In this document: positions 23,736 through 31,336 of the stretch, piece after piece
How positions within the stretch are numbered: position 1 is the first letter of the stretch
Layout: each line of letters begins with the position of its first letter
NCBI GenBank assembly: GCA_049302755.1
Contig: JBAQMK010000004.1
Coordinates: 1-64,000 of the forward strand
Length of the DNA: 64,000 nt
DNA from: UBA2211 sp049302755
GTDB lineage: Bacteria > Patescibacteriota > Minisyncoccia > Minisyncoccales > Minisyncoccaceae
Direction: 5' to 3'
Position numbers and translations under genes: made by a program
The notes under the pieces: generated by a model
What the model was told of the DNA's origin: nothing
Databases searched by the model: none
What the model saw: only the letters and a program-made list of their open reading frames with translations

Positions 23736-24636
23736 AATGTATATCGAAGGTTACCATTATGTTATATGTTTCTAAGAAAGTTTTTAAGCTTTCTTTTTCG
23801 ATATACCAGATAACTCTTGATCTTTCGATTTCTTGTACGGCTTTTACCTGATGGTCATTTATCCACTTTTTAATCCGGGCCTCAGGCATACTTAATCCCG
23901 TAGCAACATCATCAATGCGACAGTAATTTCCACCATTGTGTTTTCTTGCCCTGACTGTGCAATATCTTGTTTGTTTTTGTGGTGGGACTGTGTCGCTTTT
24001 TGAATCTGGCACAACCTCTTCTGCTACTGGAGGAGAATTTTCTTCTTCAGTATCTTTCGGAGTGGGTTGTGGTTCTTCAGTAATTACAGGAGGAGGATCA
24101 TCTTGCTCCTTTCTATTCACAGTATTGTCCGGAATCGGATTTACATCAGACAAATGATCTGCCGGTTCTTGAACGGGAGCAGGACGAGGTAAAAGCTTTG
24201 TAGCCCTTTTGGTGGTCTCAGGTTTACCCCTTAATGATTTAATGAGATCTTGATTGGATTTGATGAATTCATTAAGTTTGTCTTCCTCAACTCTCCACCC
24301 CCTAGCCTTTCTTCCGGCTTGAATTTTTTCTTCCTTACATAGATTAACAAAAACATCGTAAGGAAGAGACAATATTTTAGCGGCTTTTCTGCCTTTGATC
24401 CAGACTTTTGATTCAGGAGAAGATACAGGAATTGCAGGAGCTAATAATTGATTTATAATTACCTGCATTTTTCTTAAAAAATCTTCGATTCCTTTTAAGT
24501 TAACTAGTTTTCCGCCATCTTCCATGTCGGCGACTTTGGTCATACCACGAATCATTACTTCGATGTCTTTCGAGTTACAGTTTAACGCTTCTGCAGCCGT
24601 TTTTACCGTCATCCATACATCTTTAAAGTCAGTCAT
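23734..24636 (-). CDS. Orphan protein with three winged-helix-like modules, SD-led cassette
   Basis: 300 residues. Three segments look like excisionase/MerR-type helix-turn-helix modules: residues ~8-55 (WMTVKTAAEALNCNSKDIEV), ~84-135 (WIKGRKAAKILSLPYDVFVN, ending RGWRVEEDKLNEFIKS) and ~240-290 (YCRIDDVATGLSMPEARIKK, ending RVIWYIEKESLKTFLE). Between the second and third lies a Pro/Glu-rich, probably disordered linker of about 90 residues. This suggests a DNA-binding protein contacting several sites. The ATG at 24636 has AGGTG six bases upstream. Strong promoter and 5' hairpin at 24667-24720. Function unknown. Confidence 0.65.
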   Translation of the reverse strand: MTDFKDVWMTVKTAAEALNCNSKDIEVMIRGMTKVADMEDGGKLVNLKGIEDFLRKMQVIINQLLAPAIPVSSPESKVWIKGRKAAKILSLPYDVFVNLCKEEKIQAGRKARGWRVEEDKLNEFIKSNQDLIKSLRGKPETTKRATKLLPRPAPVQEPADHLSDVNPIPDNTVNRKEQDDPPPVITEEPQPTPKDTEEENSPPVAEEVVPDSKSDTVPPQKQTRYCTVRARKHNGGNYCRIDDVATGLSMPEARIKKWINDHQVKAVQEIERSRVIWYIEKESLKTFLETYNIMVTFDIH

Positions 24637-24666
24637 CATTATCACCTCATTTGACAAAGATCTGTT

Positions 24667-24720
24667 ATCGCTAACTAAAGCGATTTAAATAAAGAATATA
24701 CGATTTATATAATTTGTCAA
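24667..24720 (-). promoter_or_regulatory. Promoter and 5'-terminal hairpin of the 23734 gene
   Basis: Minus strand: TTGACA (24715-24720), 16 bp, TATTCT (24693-24698); then a hairpin ATCGCT/AGCGAT (24667-24684) close to the predicted RNA start. Confidence 0.65.
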
Positions 24721-24730
24721 ATAACAAAAA

Positions 24731-24746
24731 AGAGCCTCTCGGCTCT
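24731..24746 (-). terminator. Terminator of the 24755 gene
   Basis: AGAGCC/GGCTCT hairpin with a four-base loop and six T residues on the minus strand. Confidence 0.75.
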
Positions 24747-24754
24747 CTTTATTT

Positions 24755-24940
24755 TTATTTTTCTTCTTTCTTGTGGTCCATTCCGCAACAGCACTTCCCT
24801 CTTTCTTTGCAAACAATTCCCAAACCGATAACGATTAAAAGACAGGGCCAAATTATTTGCCAAGCATCTCCAGAAATAATTCCCAAGCTTTGCAATAAAA
24901 AGGCTAAACCGATAATTACAATAACAATTCCGATCATCAT
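24755..24940 (-). CDS. Small LiaF/DUF5668-like membrane protein
   Basis: 61 residues. Two hydrophobic segments (about 2-22 and 28-46: MMIGIVIVIIGLAFLLQSLG and IIWPCLLIVIGLGIVCK) separated by SGDAWQ match the LiaI/LiaF-type transmembrane module (DUF5668). A Cys/Lys tail (KCCCGMDHKKEEK) could bind metal. The opposite strand is also open here but has no family features. No SD, as for conserved genes of this window. Confidence 0.7.
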   Translation of the reverse strand: MMIGIVIVIIGLAFLLQSLGIISGDAWQIIWPCLLIVIGLGIVCKERGKCCCGMDHKKEEK

Positions 24941-25037
24941 ATTTTTGAATTTAATTATATATTAACGACCTTTTTATATTATTCATATTATACCAGACAA
25001 TTAAGGATAAAAAAAGCGGATTGATATTATCTCACCG

Positions 25038-25562
25038 TTATAATTTTCTGATTTCTTTGCAGACTATTTCTGCTAGGTCGAGTACTGCCTCGATTTTTTC
25101 AGGATGTCTTCTCCATTTTGGAAAAACATATATCTTAATGTGTTTGTCTCTGTAGTTTTCCCAGCTGTGACCGAATCTTATCGGATACGAGAAAAAGTAC
25201 CAGAGCTTTTCATGATTAGTAATCCCCGGGAAATAAAACATATACATTTCCGCGGGTCCAGCTGTTCCTCCTAATGGACCGGGACCGGAAGCCCAGGCCG
25301 AATTAAGTAATTGGAAATCTTTGTTGTTTTTTGTCCAACAAAACCATTCTTTTTTCAATAAGGATTGAAAATCAATGGTGTTGATCCGGCCGATAGTTTC
25401 AATATCGGACTGAAGGCTGATATATAGAAGAATGATATCTATAATATCGCCGAAGCGTATTTCTTGAAGATATTCTTCTCTCTTATACATCTCGCCCCTT
25501 ATTCCATCATCGGTACTTTCTTTTACGAATTTCAGTATTTTCTCTCTGGGACTAATGACCAT
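25038..25562 (-). CDS. Orphan protein (174 aa), SD-led cassette
   Basis: Unrecognised cytosolic protein beginning MVISPREKILKFVKESTDDG, rich in aromatic residues in its second half (MYMFYFPGITNHEKLWYFF), with a Gly/Pro loop (ASGPGPLGGTAGPAEMY). AGGAGA lies seven bases before the ATG at 25562. The promoter at 25608-25637 and a leader hairpin at 25584-25597 precede it; the stop is followed directly by an imperfect hairpin and seven T residues (about 25010-25030). No known motif. Confidence 0.6.
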   Translation of the reverse strand: MVISPREKILKFVKESTDDGIRGEMYKREEYLQEIRFGDIIDIILLYISLQSDIETIGRINTIDFQSLLKKEWFCWTKNNKDFQLLNSAWASGPGPLGGTAGPAEMYMFYFPGITNHEKLWYFFSYPIRFGHSWENYRDKHIKIYVFPKWRRHPEKIEAVLDLAEIVCKEIRKL

Positions 25563-25583
25563 CGTAAATCTCCTATGTAATTG

Positions 25584-25637
25584 GGAAAGAGCTTTCCTTC
25601 CAAATAGATATTAATCCTTTTTAAACTAAAAAGTCAA
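25584..25637 (-). promoter_or_regulatory. Promoter and leader hairpin of the 25038 gene
   Basis: Minus strand: TTGACT (25632-25637), 18 bp, TAATAT (25608-25613), then hairpin GGAAAG/CTTTCC (25584-25597) about 11 bases after the -10. Confidence 0.6.
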
Positions 25638-25650
25638 TTTAAGTAAATTA

Positions 25651-25672
25651 AAACAGCCCTTGAAGGCTGTTT
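25651..25672 (-). terminator. Terminator of the secE-...-gatB run
   Basis: Hairpin AAACAGCC/GGCTGTTT followed by TTAATTT on the minus strand, a few bases after the gatB stop. Confidence 0.65.
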
Positions 25673-25676
25673 AATG

Positions 25677-27161
25677 TTATTTATCCAAGTTTTTCTTCAG
25701 TAATTCGGCTACCGTCTGCGGATTGGCTTTTCCTTTTGAAGCCGCCATAATTTGTCCGACCAAGAAGGTAAAACTGTTCTGCTTTCCCTTTTTATAATCT
25801 TCAACCGCCTTGTCGTTTTTAGCTAAAACCGAAGAAATAATTTTATCTATCTCTCCCCCGTCGTTTATTTGCTTTAATCCTTTAGCGTCTAAAATATCAG
25901 ACGGATCTTTCTGAGTATTATACATCTCCAATAAAATTATTTTAGCAATACTACTGGAAATATCTCCTTCGGTAATCATACAGATTAATTCGGCAAAGTT
26001 TTCAGCGGTAATTTTCTTCTCCAACTTAATTGAATCGTATTCTTTCATCTCCGGGTCATTCTTAATCAAAGCCTGAAGATCGGTTGAAAGATAATTAGAA
26101 CAAACCTTAATTGAATTAATTAAATCATTTTTGCATTCTCTGTCTTCTCTCCAACATTTCAATTCGGAAACTATCTTTTCAAAATAATCAGAAAGGACTT
26201 CGTCTTTGATATAGAACTCAATTGATTTAGCATCCAATGAATATTCTTCACTAAATCTATTCCTTTTTCCTTCCGGCAGTTCCGGCAATCTTCCTTGGAT
26301 ATCATTAATCATTTCGTCAGAAATATTTAAGGGTGGCAAATCGGGTTCAGGAAAATATCTGTATTCAAAAGAATCTTCTTTATTCCTCTGTTCCATGGTA
26401 ACTTGCCTAGTATCGTGCCAGCCTCTTGTTTCTTGAATAACTTTTTTCCCTTCGTCTAGTAATTCCGCTTGTCTTTTAACCTCAAATTCGATTGATTTCT
26501 CAACCACCCTAAAAGAATTAAGGTTTTTAATTTCCACCTTGGTTCCCAATTGTTCGGTTTTACTGATTGAAATATTAACTTCACATCTCATTTGTCCTTT
26601 TTCCATATCAGCATCGGAAACATTGATATATTTTAAAATCAATTGTAATTCTTGAGCAAACTTCTTTGCTTCTTCGGCTGAATTAATATCCGGCTCAGTT
26701 ACCAATTCCATTAAAGGAACTCCGGCCCGGTTGAAATCAACCAAACTTGAACCATCAGGAGCATGATTCAATCTTCCTGTATCTTCTTCCATGTGAATCC
26801 TATTGATTCTAATTCTTTTCACAGTTCCGTCATCTAAATGAATATCTAAATATCCGTTCTTACAAATCGGCAAATCGAATTGAGAAATTTGATAGCCTTT
26901 CGGCAAATCGGGATAGAAATAACTTTTCCTGTCAAATTTGGAATGATTCTGTATTTCACAATGCAAAGCCAGACCGGTTAAAATGATATTATTAATCGCT
27001 TCTTCGTTGATTACCGGCAAGGTTCCCGGATGAGCCATGCAAATCGGACAGACGTTTTTATTCGGAATCTTTTCATCGGGATTATTAGCACAAGAACAAA
27101 ACATTTTTGATTTTGTTTTTGATTCGAAATGTATTTCTAATCCGATGGTTGTCTTGTACAT
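25677..27161 (-). CDS. gatB: Asp-tRNA(Asn)/Glu-tRNA(Gln) amidotransferase subunit B
   Basis: 494 residues. GatB binds the misacylated tRNA and activates it with ATP before GatA-derived ammonia amidates it. Motifs: GLEIHFESKTKSKMFCSC, a zinc-binding set CSC...CPICMAHPG, FDRKSYFYPDLPKGYQISQ, MEEDTGRLNH and RCEVNISI; a GatB/YqeY C-terminal helical domain ends the protein (GQIMAASKGKANPQTVAELL). gatB is separated from gatC-gatA (36.8-38.5 kb). It follows deoC after one base and closes the secE-nusG-rplK-dcd-tmk-deoC-gatB run. Confidence 0.96.
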   Translation of the reverse strand: MYKTTIGLEIHFESKTKSKMFCSCANNPDEKIPNKNVCPICMAHPGTLPVINEEAINNIILTGLALHCEIQNHSKFDRKSYFYPDLPKGYQISQFDLPICKNGYLDIHLDDGTVKRIRINRIHMEEDTGRLNHAPDGSSLVDFNRAGVPLMELVTEPDINSAEEAKKFAQELQLILKYINVSDADMEKGQMRCEVNISISKTEQLGTKVEIKNLNSFRVVEKSIEFEVKRQAELLDEGKKVIQETRGWHDTRQVTMEQRNKEDSFEYRYFPEPDLPPLNISDEMINDIQGRLPELPEGKRNRFSEEYSLDAKSIEFYIKDEVLSDYFEKIVSELKCWREDRECKNDLINSIKVCSNYLSTDLQALIKNDPEMKEYDSIKLEKKITAENFAELICMITEGDISSSIAKIILLEMYNTQKDPSDILDAKGLKQINDGGEIDKIISSVLAKNDKAVEDYKKGKQNSFTFLVGQIMAASKGKANPQTVAELLKKNLDK

Positions 27162-27162
27162 A

Positions 27163-27816
27163 TTATTTCTTTAATTCTTTCATTATTGAAACTCCGTGCG
27201 AAGAACCGATAATATCAGCTCCAGCTTTTATCATCGCTTTAATATCTTTTAAAGTTCTGATATTTCCCGAAGCTTTAATTAATAATCCCGGAGCATTTTC
27301 TCTCATTATCTTTAAATGTTTGGCCTTTTCGGCTATTTCCCTGTTTTCCAAAGGATCTTTATCGGTTGCCGTCTTAACGCAAATCGCTCCAGCTTTCTTA
27401 ACAATTGAAGAAACCTTGGCAATTTCCGAATCAGTCAGCATTCCTGAAGCGATAATCACCTTGGTATTATGTAACTTACAAATATCTTTTAAATCTTTTT
27501 CAATCTTTCCCCATCTTTCGTGTTTCACATCAACCACATTAACCACGATGTCTAAATCATCAACTCCCTCTAAAACAGCTTTCTTGGCAATCTTTAATCT
27601 TTCTTCGTGGGTACTATCTCCAATCGGGTCATCAATTAAAACCACTGTCTTGATTCCCGTTCCGCTTAATTCATTGGCCACCAATTTAACAAAATTAGGC
27701 CTGATGCAAACTCCGCGGAATTGATATTCTTTCGCTTCAGCGCAAGTCTTGATAATATCATCTTTCTTGGATTCAATCCTAATATTTGTATGGTCGATAT
27801 ATTGGTTTATTTTCAT
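27163..27816 (-). CDS. deoC: Deoxyribose-phosphate aldolase
   Basis: 217 residues. Class I aldolase interconverting 2-deoxyribose 5-phosphate and glyceraldehyde 3-phosphate plus acetaldehyde. Barrel motifs are visible: VVVLIDDPIGDSTHEERL-like strand, DDLDIVVNVV, VIIASGMLTDSEIAK, the Schiff-base Lys in ICVKTATDK and a second active-site Lys in LLIKASGNIRTLKD. It overlaps tmk by four bases. Its position among nucleotide genes fits salvage of deoxynucleosides. Confidence 0.94.
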   Translation of the reverse strand: MKINQYIDHTNIRIESKKDDIIKTCAEAKEYQFRGVCIRPNFVKLVANELSGTGIKTVVLIDDPIGDSTHEERLKIAKKAVLEGVDDLDIVVNVVDVKHERWGKIEKDLKDICKLHNTKVIIASGMLTDSEIAKVSSIVKKAGAICVKTATDKDPLENREIAEKAKHLKIMRENAPGLLIKASGNIRTLKDIKAMIKAGADIIGSSHGVSIMKELKK

Positions 27817-28442
27817 ATCCCTAATTTTTTATTTATTACCTCTAATATGTTTTTAAATACTTCTTCTGGTGTTTTTTCTCCGTCAATAGTCGTCCATTCA
27901 CAAAAAACATTATCACGTGATATTTTTTCATATGTTTCATAAAGAGAATTCAAGAATTTTTTATCCGCTTCGTGTCTGTCTAAATTCTCAATCCCCTTCT
28001 GCTTTATTTTTCTTTTAAAAGATTCTTCCGGAGATATTTTAAGATATATGGTTAAATCGGGTTTTCTTAAATTAAATAATTTAGATAATTCTAAAAGTTT
28101 TTCCAATGGAAAACCGTTAATACACTGATAAACGATTGTTCCCGTAAAATATCTATCTCCAAGCACTATTTTACCACTTTCTAGATTATTTTCCATAGTC
28201 TCTTTATCTTTCATAAAATCAGCGAAAAACAATAAGGCTTGAGTTTCAACATTCATTTCAAATTTTTTGTGCAACCACTGGTCTAATAAATCGCCAATCG
28301 GCAAACCGTATTCAGGATATTTTTTATTTATTACTTCAAATCCTTTTTGCGATAAAAAATCAGACAAAAATTTTGTCTGAGTTCCCTTTCCACAGCCTTC
28401 AATTCCTTCTATTACGATAAACTTTCCCTTATTAAGTTCCAT
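27813..28442 (-). CDS. tmk: Thymidylate kinase
   Basis: 209 residues. Phosphorylates dTMP to dTDP. P-loop in GIEGCGKGTQTKFL (about residues 13-26), the dTMP-binding DRYFTGTIVYQ region and the lid with RHEADKKFLNSLYETY. The start MELNKGKFIVIEG follows dcd by 10 bases and has no SD. Confidence 0.94.
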   Translation of the reverse strand: MELNKGKFIVIEGIEGCGKGTQTKFLSDFLSQKGFEVINKKYPEYGLPIGDLLDQWLHKKFEMNVETQALLFFADFMKDKETMENNLESGKIVLGDRYFTGTIVYQCINGFPLEKLLELSKLFNLRKPDLTIYLKISPEESFKRKIKQKGIENLDRHEADKKFLNSLYETYEKISRDNVFCEWTTIDGEKTPEEVFKNILEVINKKLGI

Positions 28443-28452
28443 TTGAATTTAT

Positions 28453-29019
28453 TTAGGCTTGTTCTAATTTGCTTTCCTGAGGATGTTGAGCACCGACATA
28501 TTTGGCATTCTTTTTTAAATAATACGGATTAGTGGTTGGAGATGATAATGGTTCGAATACCAGTTGGCAGATTCTTGTTCCGGGATATAACAATACCGGA
28601 ATCATGCCGATATTTTCCATTTCTAAAACGATTTTACCTTTGAATCCTGGATCAATATGTCCGGCGGTCGAATGGATAACAATACCCAATCTTCCTAAAG
28701 ATGATCGTCCATCGATTCTCGCCGCAACATCAGCTGGTAAAAATACTTCTTCCATTGTAACACCTAAGACAAATTCTCCGGGATGAAAAACAAATGCTTC
28801 TCCTTCGGGAATCTTGACTGGTCGTGTCATACCATTAAAACTTTCCGGATCTTTGGTATCGATAAAAGCTTTTTTAGTATGTTCAAAGACCGCAAATTCA
28901 TCCCCCAGCCTTAAATCCAAAGAAGCCGAACCTAATTGTTCTTCAAGGTTCGGCGTAGGAGTAATCTGAATCTTATTTTCTTCTATCAGTTTTTTAATGT
29001 CTCGGTCTGATAAAATCAT
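28453..29019 (-). CDS. dcd: dCTP deaminase
   Basis: 188 residues. Trimeric dUTPase-like fold: RSSLGRLGIVIHSTAGHIDPG (about 108-128) and GKIVLEMENIG carry the substrate-binding Arg/Ser and the catalytic Glu. It deaminates dCTP to dUTP; some relatives also hydrolyse dUTP (bifunctional DCD-DUT), which cannot be decided by eye. It occupies the place after rplK where rplA (L1) normally sits. Confidence 0.92.
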   Translation of the reverse strand: MILSDRDIKKLIEENKIQITPTPNLEEQLGSASLDLRLGDEFAVFEHTKKAFIDTKDPESFNGMTRPVKIPEGEAFVFHPGEFVLGVTMEEVFLPADVAARIDGRSSLGRLGIVIHSTAGHIDPGFKGKIVLEMENIGMIPVLLYPGTRICQLVFEPLSSPTTNPYYLKKNAKYVGAQHPQESKLEQA

Positions 29020-29026
29020 TTATAGT

Positions 29027-29452
29027 TTAATCAATGACTTCTATTCCTAAGGACTTGGCTGTTCCAGTCAGAGTCTTCATCGCCTGATCAACATCAGTGG
29101 TATTCATATCCTGCATCTTCTGCTCGGCAACTTCTCTTAATTGAGCCTTGGTGATTTTTCCCACTTTCTTTTTATTAGCTTCACCAGATCCTTTTTCCAA
29201 TCCAATCTTAGCTTTGATTAATTGCGGAGCCGGAGGCTGCTTCAAAATCATGGAATAAGTTCTGTCTTCGTAAACAGTAATATCAGCAGGAATCTTAAAG
29301 TTTCCCTTATCTCTAGTTAGTTCATTGAATTTAGAACAAAACTCGGCAATATTCACACCTTGAGATGCCAAAGCCGGACCTACGGGAGGTGCGGGAGTGG
29401 CCTTTCCGGCCTGAATATGCAATTTTACGATCGCTTTTACTTTCTTTGCCAT
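29027..29452 (-). CDS. rplK: 50S ribosomal protein L11
   Basis: 141 residues, full length. Motifs KLHIQAGKATPAPPVGPALA (N-terminal domain, factor-binding) and the rRNA-binding C-terminal domain with GSGEANKKKVGKIT and GTAKSLGIEVID. Binds the GTPase-associated centre with L10/L12. In the standard order secE-nusG-rplK; rplA is not next. Confidence 0.97.
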   Translation of the reverse strand: MAKKVKAIVKLHIQAGKATPAPPVGPALASQGVNIAEFCSKFNELTRDKGNFKIPADITVYEDRTYSMILKQPPAPQLIKAKIGLEKGSGEANKKKVGKITKAQLREVAEQKMQDMNTTDVDQAMKTLTGTAKSLGIEVID

Positions 29453-29456
29453 ATAC

Positions 29457-30002
29457 TTAAATCTTTTTAATTTGTAATGATTCTAGTTCCAGCGGAGTAT
29501 CTCTGCCGAACATATTAATTAACACTTTGACTTTTCCTTTCTCTTTATCTATTCCCGAAACCTTTCCGTCAGAATCTTTGAATGGTCCGTCAATAATCTT
29601 AACGGCATCACCTTTCTTGAAGTCAATTTTGTATTTCGGTTCTTCAACTTCAACTCTCTTTTTCAAAGATAACATCTCATCCAATGATACCGGTAATGGA
29701 ACTGTTCCTGAACCAACGAATCCAGTTACATTGGGAGTGTTTCTGACAACGTACCATGAATCATCCGTAACGATCATTTCAACTAGTACGTATCCCGGGT
29801 AGATTTTTTCTTCGACTGTTTTCTTTTTTCCGTTTCTAATCTTAATCTTTTTTTCCTTAGGAACCATGACGTTGAAAATCTTATCTTCCATTCCTAAAGA
29901 TTCTATCCTTTGGGTCAAGCTCTTGGCTACCGCGTCTTCATATCCAGAATATGTATGCAAGACATACCATCTTCTTTCATTTGTAATTTGTTGTTTTGAC
30001 AT
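29457..30002 (-). CDS. nusG: Transcription termination/antitermination factor NusG
   Basis: 181 residues. NGN domain (WYVLHTYSGYEDAVAKSL, YPGYVLVEMIVTDDSWYVVR, PNVTGFVGSG) and a C-terminal KOW domain (FKKGDAVKIIDGPFKDSDGK). Couples RNA polymerase to Rho or the ribosome. Four bases upstream of rplK. No SD. Confidence 0.97.
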   Translation of the reverse strand: MSKQQITNERRWYVLHTYSGYEDAVAKSLTQRIESLGMEDKIFNVMVPKEKKIKIRNGKKKTVEEKIYPGYVLVEMIVTDDSWYVVRNTPNVTGFVGSGTVPLPVSLDEMLSLKKRVEVEEPKYKIDFKKGDAVKIIDGPFKDSDGKVSGIDKEKGKVKVLINMFGRDTPLELESLQIKKI

Positions 30003-30006
30003 ATGT

Positions 30007-30198
30007 TTAGAATATGAAATTCTCCATTAAATAGATGTATAATAGGTCGCATAAACCCAAAAATCCAGCCACGACTAAACAAATAGCAATAACTGTTAAG
30101 GTGTATTTAATAGTTTCTGACTTGGTTGGCCAGGTGATTTTTTTTATCTCAGACCAAGCACCGCCAAGAAAATTGGATACTTTGTTTTCAGATTTCAT
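30007..30198 (-). CDS. secE: Preprotein translocase subunit SecE
   Basis: 63 residues, single transmembrane SecE of the short bacterial type. Conserved amphipathic helix NFLGGAWSEIKKITWPTKSE followed by a membrane segment (TLTVIAICLVVAGFLGLCDL). Clamp subunit of SecYEG. First gene of the run ending with gatB. Confidence 0.95.
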   Translation of the reverse strand: MKSENKVSNFLGGAWSEIKKITWPTKSETIKYTLTVIAICLVVAGFLGLCDLLYIYLMENFIF

Positions 30199-30249
30199 AT
30201 ACGATTAGATTACCAAAAAGAGGCATAATTGTCAATTAGAGTATAAAAA

Positions 30250-30272
30250 AACGACCACTTGGTGGGCCGTTA
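30250..30272 (-). terminator. Terminator of the 30474-30270 gene pair
   Basis: Minus-strand hairpin AACG-CCCAC/GTGG-CGTT with a short loop, then seven T residues; overlaps the TAA stop. Confidence 0.75.
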
Positions 30273-30446
30273 AAACATACTTGACAGAATCTGGAAAATT
30301 CCCAGTTCGAAAGCGGCAAAACCGCAAACAACCAAGAGTACCGATAACATTATTTTTTCGATAGATTCTTGATTGAATTTCCACAGCGATACAAGGCCGG
30401 ACAACATCGCAACCAGTCCGATTATCATGAAAATAACTCCAATCAT
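30270..30446 (-). CDS. Orphan small membrane protein (58 aa)
   Basis: Two hydrophobic helices in 58 residues (MIGVIFMIIGLVAMLSGLVS and IMLSVLLVVCGFAAFELGIF). The ATG at 30446 is chosen because GAGAGG lies six bases upstream. It follows the 30474 gene by 27 bases and shares its promoter and terminator. No family recognised; it could act with the soluble protein encoded upstream. Confidence 0.55.
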   Translation of the reverse strand: MIGVIFMIIGLVAMLSGLVSLWKFNQESIEKIMLSVLLVVCGFAAFELGIFQILSSMF

Positions 30447-30473
30447 TATCATCCTCTCTTTTTTCCTCAAAAA

Positions 30474-31181
30474 TTAATAGAATCTGATTGGGGGTATTTT
30501 TTCCCGATTGCAGTCTGGTGCCTTGGCAACAGTCCTGTCTTTCTTCTCGTAACTAAAAGAATTTGTTCGGGCAAGATATCCCATTAGTTTCTTTATTCGA
30601 GGCCGGGAAAGAATCTTCTCGACCTGGACAATAACCCTCTGGTCGATAATCTTGTTTTTCGGATCAAATACTGGATAGACCGGAACGCCCCAGTAGACAA
30701 AATGATGTCCGAGCATGACATTAGCAGTCGTCGTTCGTCCGTTGCGACCGGAAAATCCGTATATCTCGATGAATTTAATTGGGACTCGCATCGGCCCTTT
30801 CCAGGATGACGGCCGGAAAAACTCAGAGTCATCAAGTGAATGCCGGCTCCCTTCCAGGAAGGCACAAACTTCGTCGTATTTCATTCGGTTGACGAATTCA
30901 TTGATTCCAGAAGAAATGCATTCGCACAATAAATACCGAGGAGCCTTTTTCCCATGATGGGATATCGGCTTGTCCAGTAATCTTAAGTCGGACATTGCAT
31001 CATTATGACAGATGCATTTTCTTTCTTCTCTCGGCATTCTGAATTTATCCATTCCGATATGAATGCCGTTCATGATAAGAGAATTTTCAAGAACCAAAGA
31101 GAAGTAAGCTTCATTTGGAATATTGCTCTTTTCAAACATCCTCAATTGAATCCGAGGAACTTTAAGAATGATTTTTTCCAT
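30474..31181 (-). CDS. Orphan protein (235 aa), SD-led cassette
   Basis: Unrecognised. Starts MEKIILKVPRIQLRMFEKSN; basic, with a possible metal site in REERKCICHNDAMSD and YLLCECISSG (CxC and CxC). The C-terminal third is Arg/Lys-rich. The ATG at 31181 has AGAGGTG eight bases upstream; the frame is open 15 codons further but without signal. The promoter and a large leader hairpin precede it. First gene of a two-gene unit with a small membrane protein. Confidence 0.6.
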   Translation of the reverse strand: MEKIILKVPRIQLRMFEKSNIPNEAYFSLVLENSLIMNGIHIGMDKFRMPREERKCICHNDAMSDLRLLDKPISHHGKKAPRYLLCECISSGINEFVNRMKYDEVCAFLEGSRHSLDDSEFFRPSSWKGPMRVPIKFIEIYGFSGRNGRTTTANVMLGHHFVYWGVPVYPVFDPKNKIIDQRVIVQVEKILSRPRIKKLMGYLARTNSFSYEKKDRTVAKAPDCNREKIPPIRFY

Positions 31182-31207
31182 GTAAAACACCTCTTGACCA
31201 TCTTTTA

Positions 31208-31301
31208 GGATAGCCAAACTATTCACTTAAATGAACAGATTGGCTACCCCAAACATATTAAGAACTTAAATATAATATACAATTAAGAGATTAAATGTCA
31301 A
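31208..31301 (-). promoter_or_regulatory. Promoter and large leader hairpin of the 30474 gene
   Basis: Minus strand: TTGACA (31296-31301), 16 bp, TATATT (31274-31279). The leader folds as GGTAGCCAA/TTGGCTATCC (31208-31248) with one bulge and an inner TTCA/TGAA, ending about 15 bases before the SD. Confidence 0.65.
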
Positions 31302-31309
31302 TATAACAA

Positions 31310-31333
31310 AAAACAGGGACAAAGCCCTGTTTT
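31310..31333 (-). terminator. gyrB terminator
   Basis: AAAACAGGG/CCCTGTTTT hairpin with a six-base loop just past the gyrB stop, followed on the minus strand by TGTTATATTG. The T-run is part of the stem. Confidence 0.65.
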
Positions 31334-31336
31334 TAA

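Noticed and set aside
24714..24965. Plus-strand 83-residue frame
   Set aside because: Complementary to the LiaF-like membrane protein, which has family features and its own terminator.
27107..27724. Plus-strand 205-residue frame
   Set aside because: Antisense of gatB/deoC; hydrophobic Ser/Ile-rich shadow translation.
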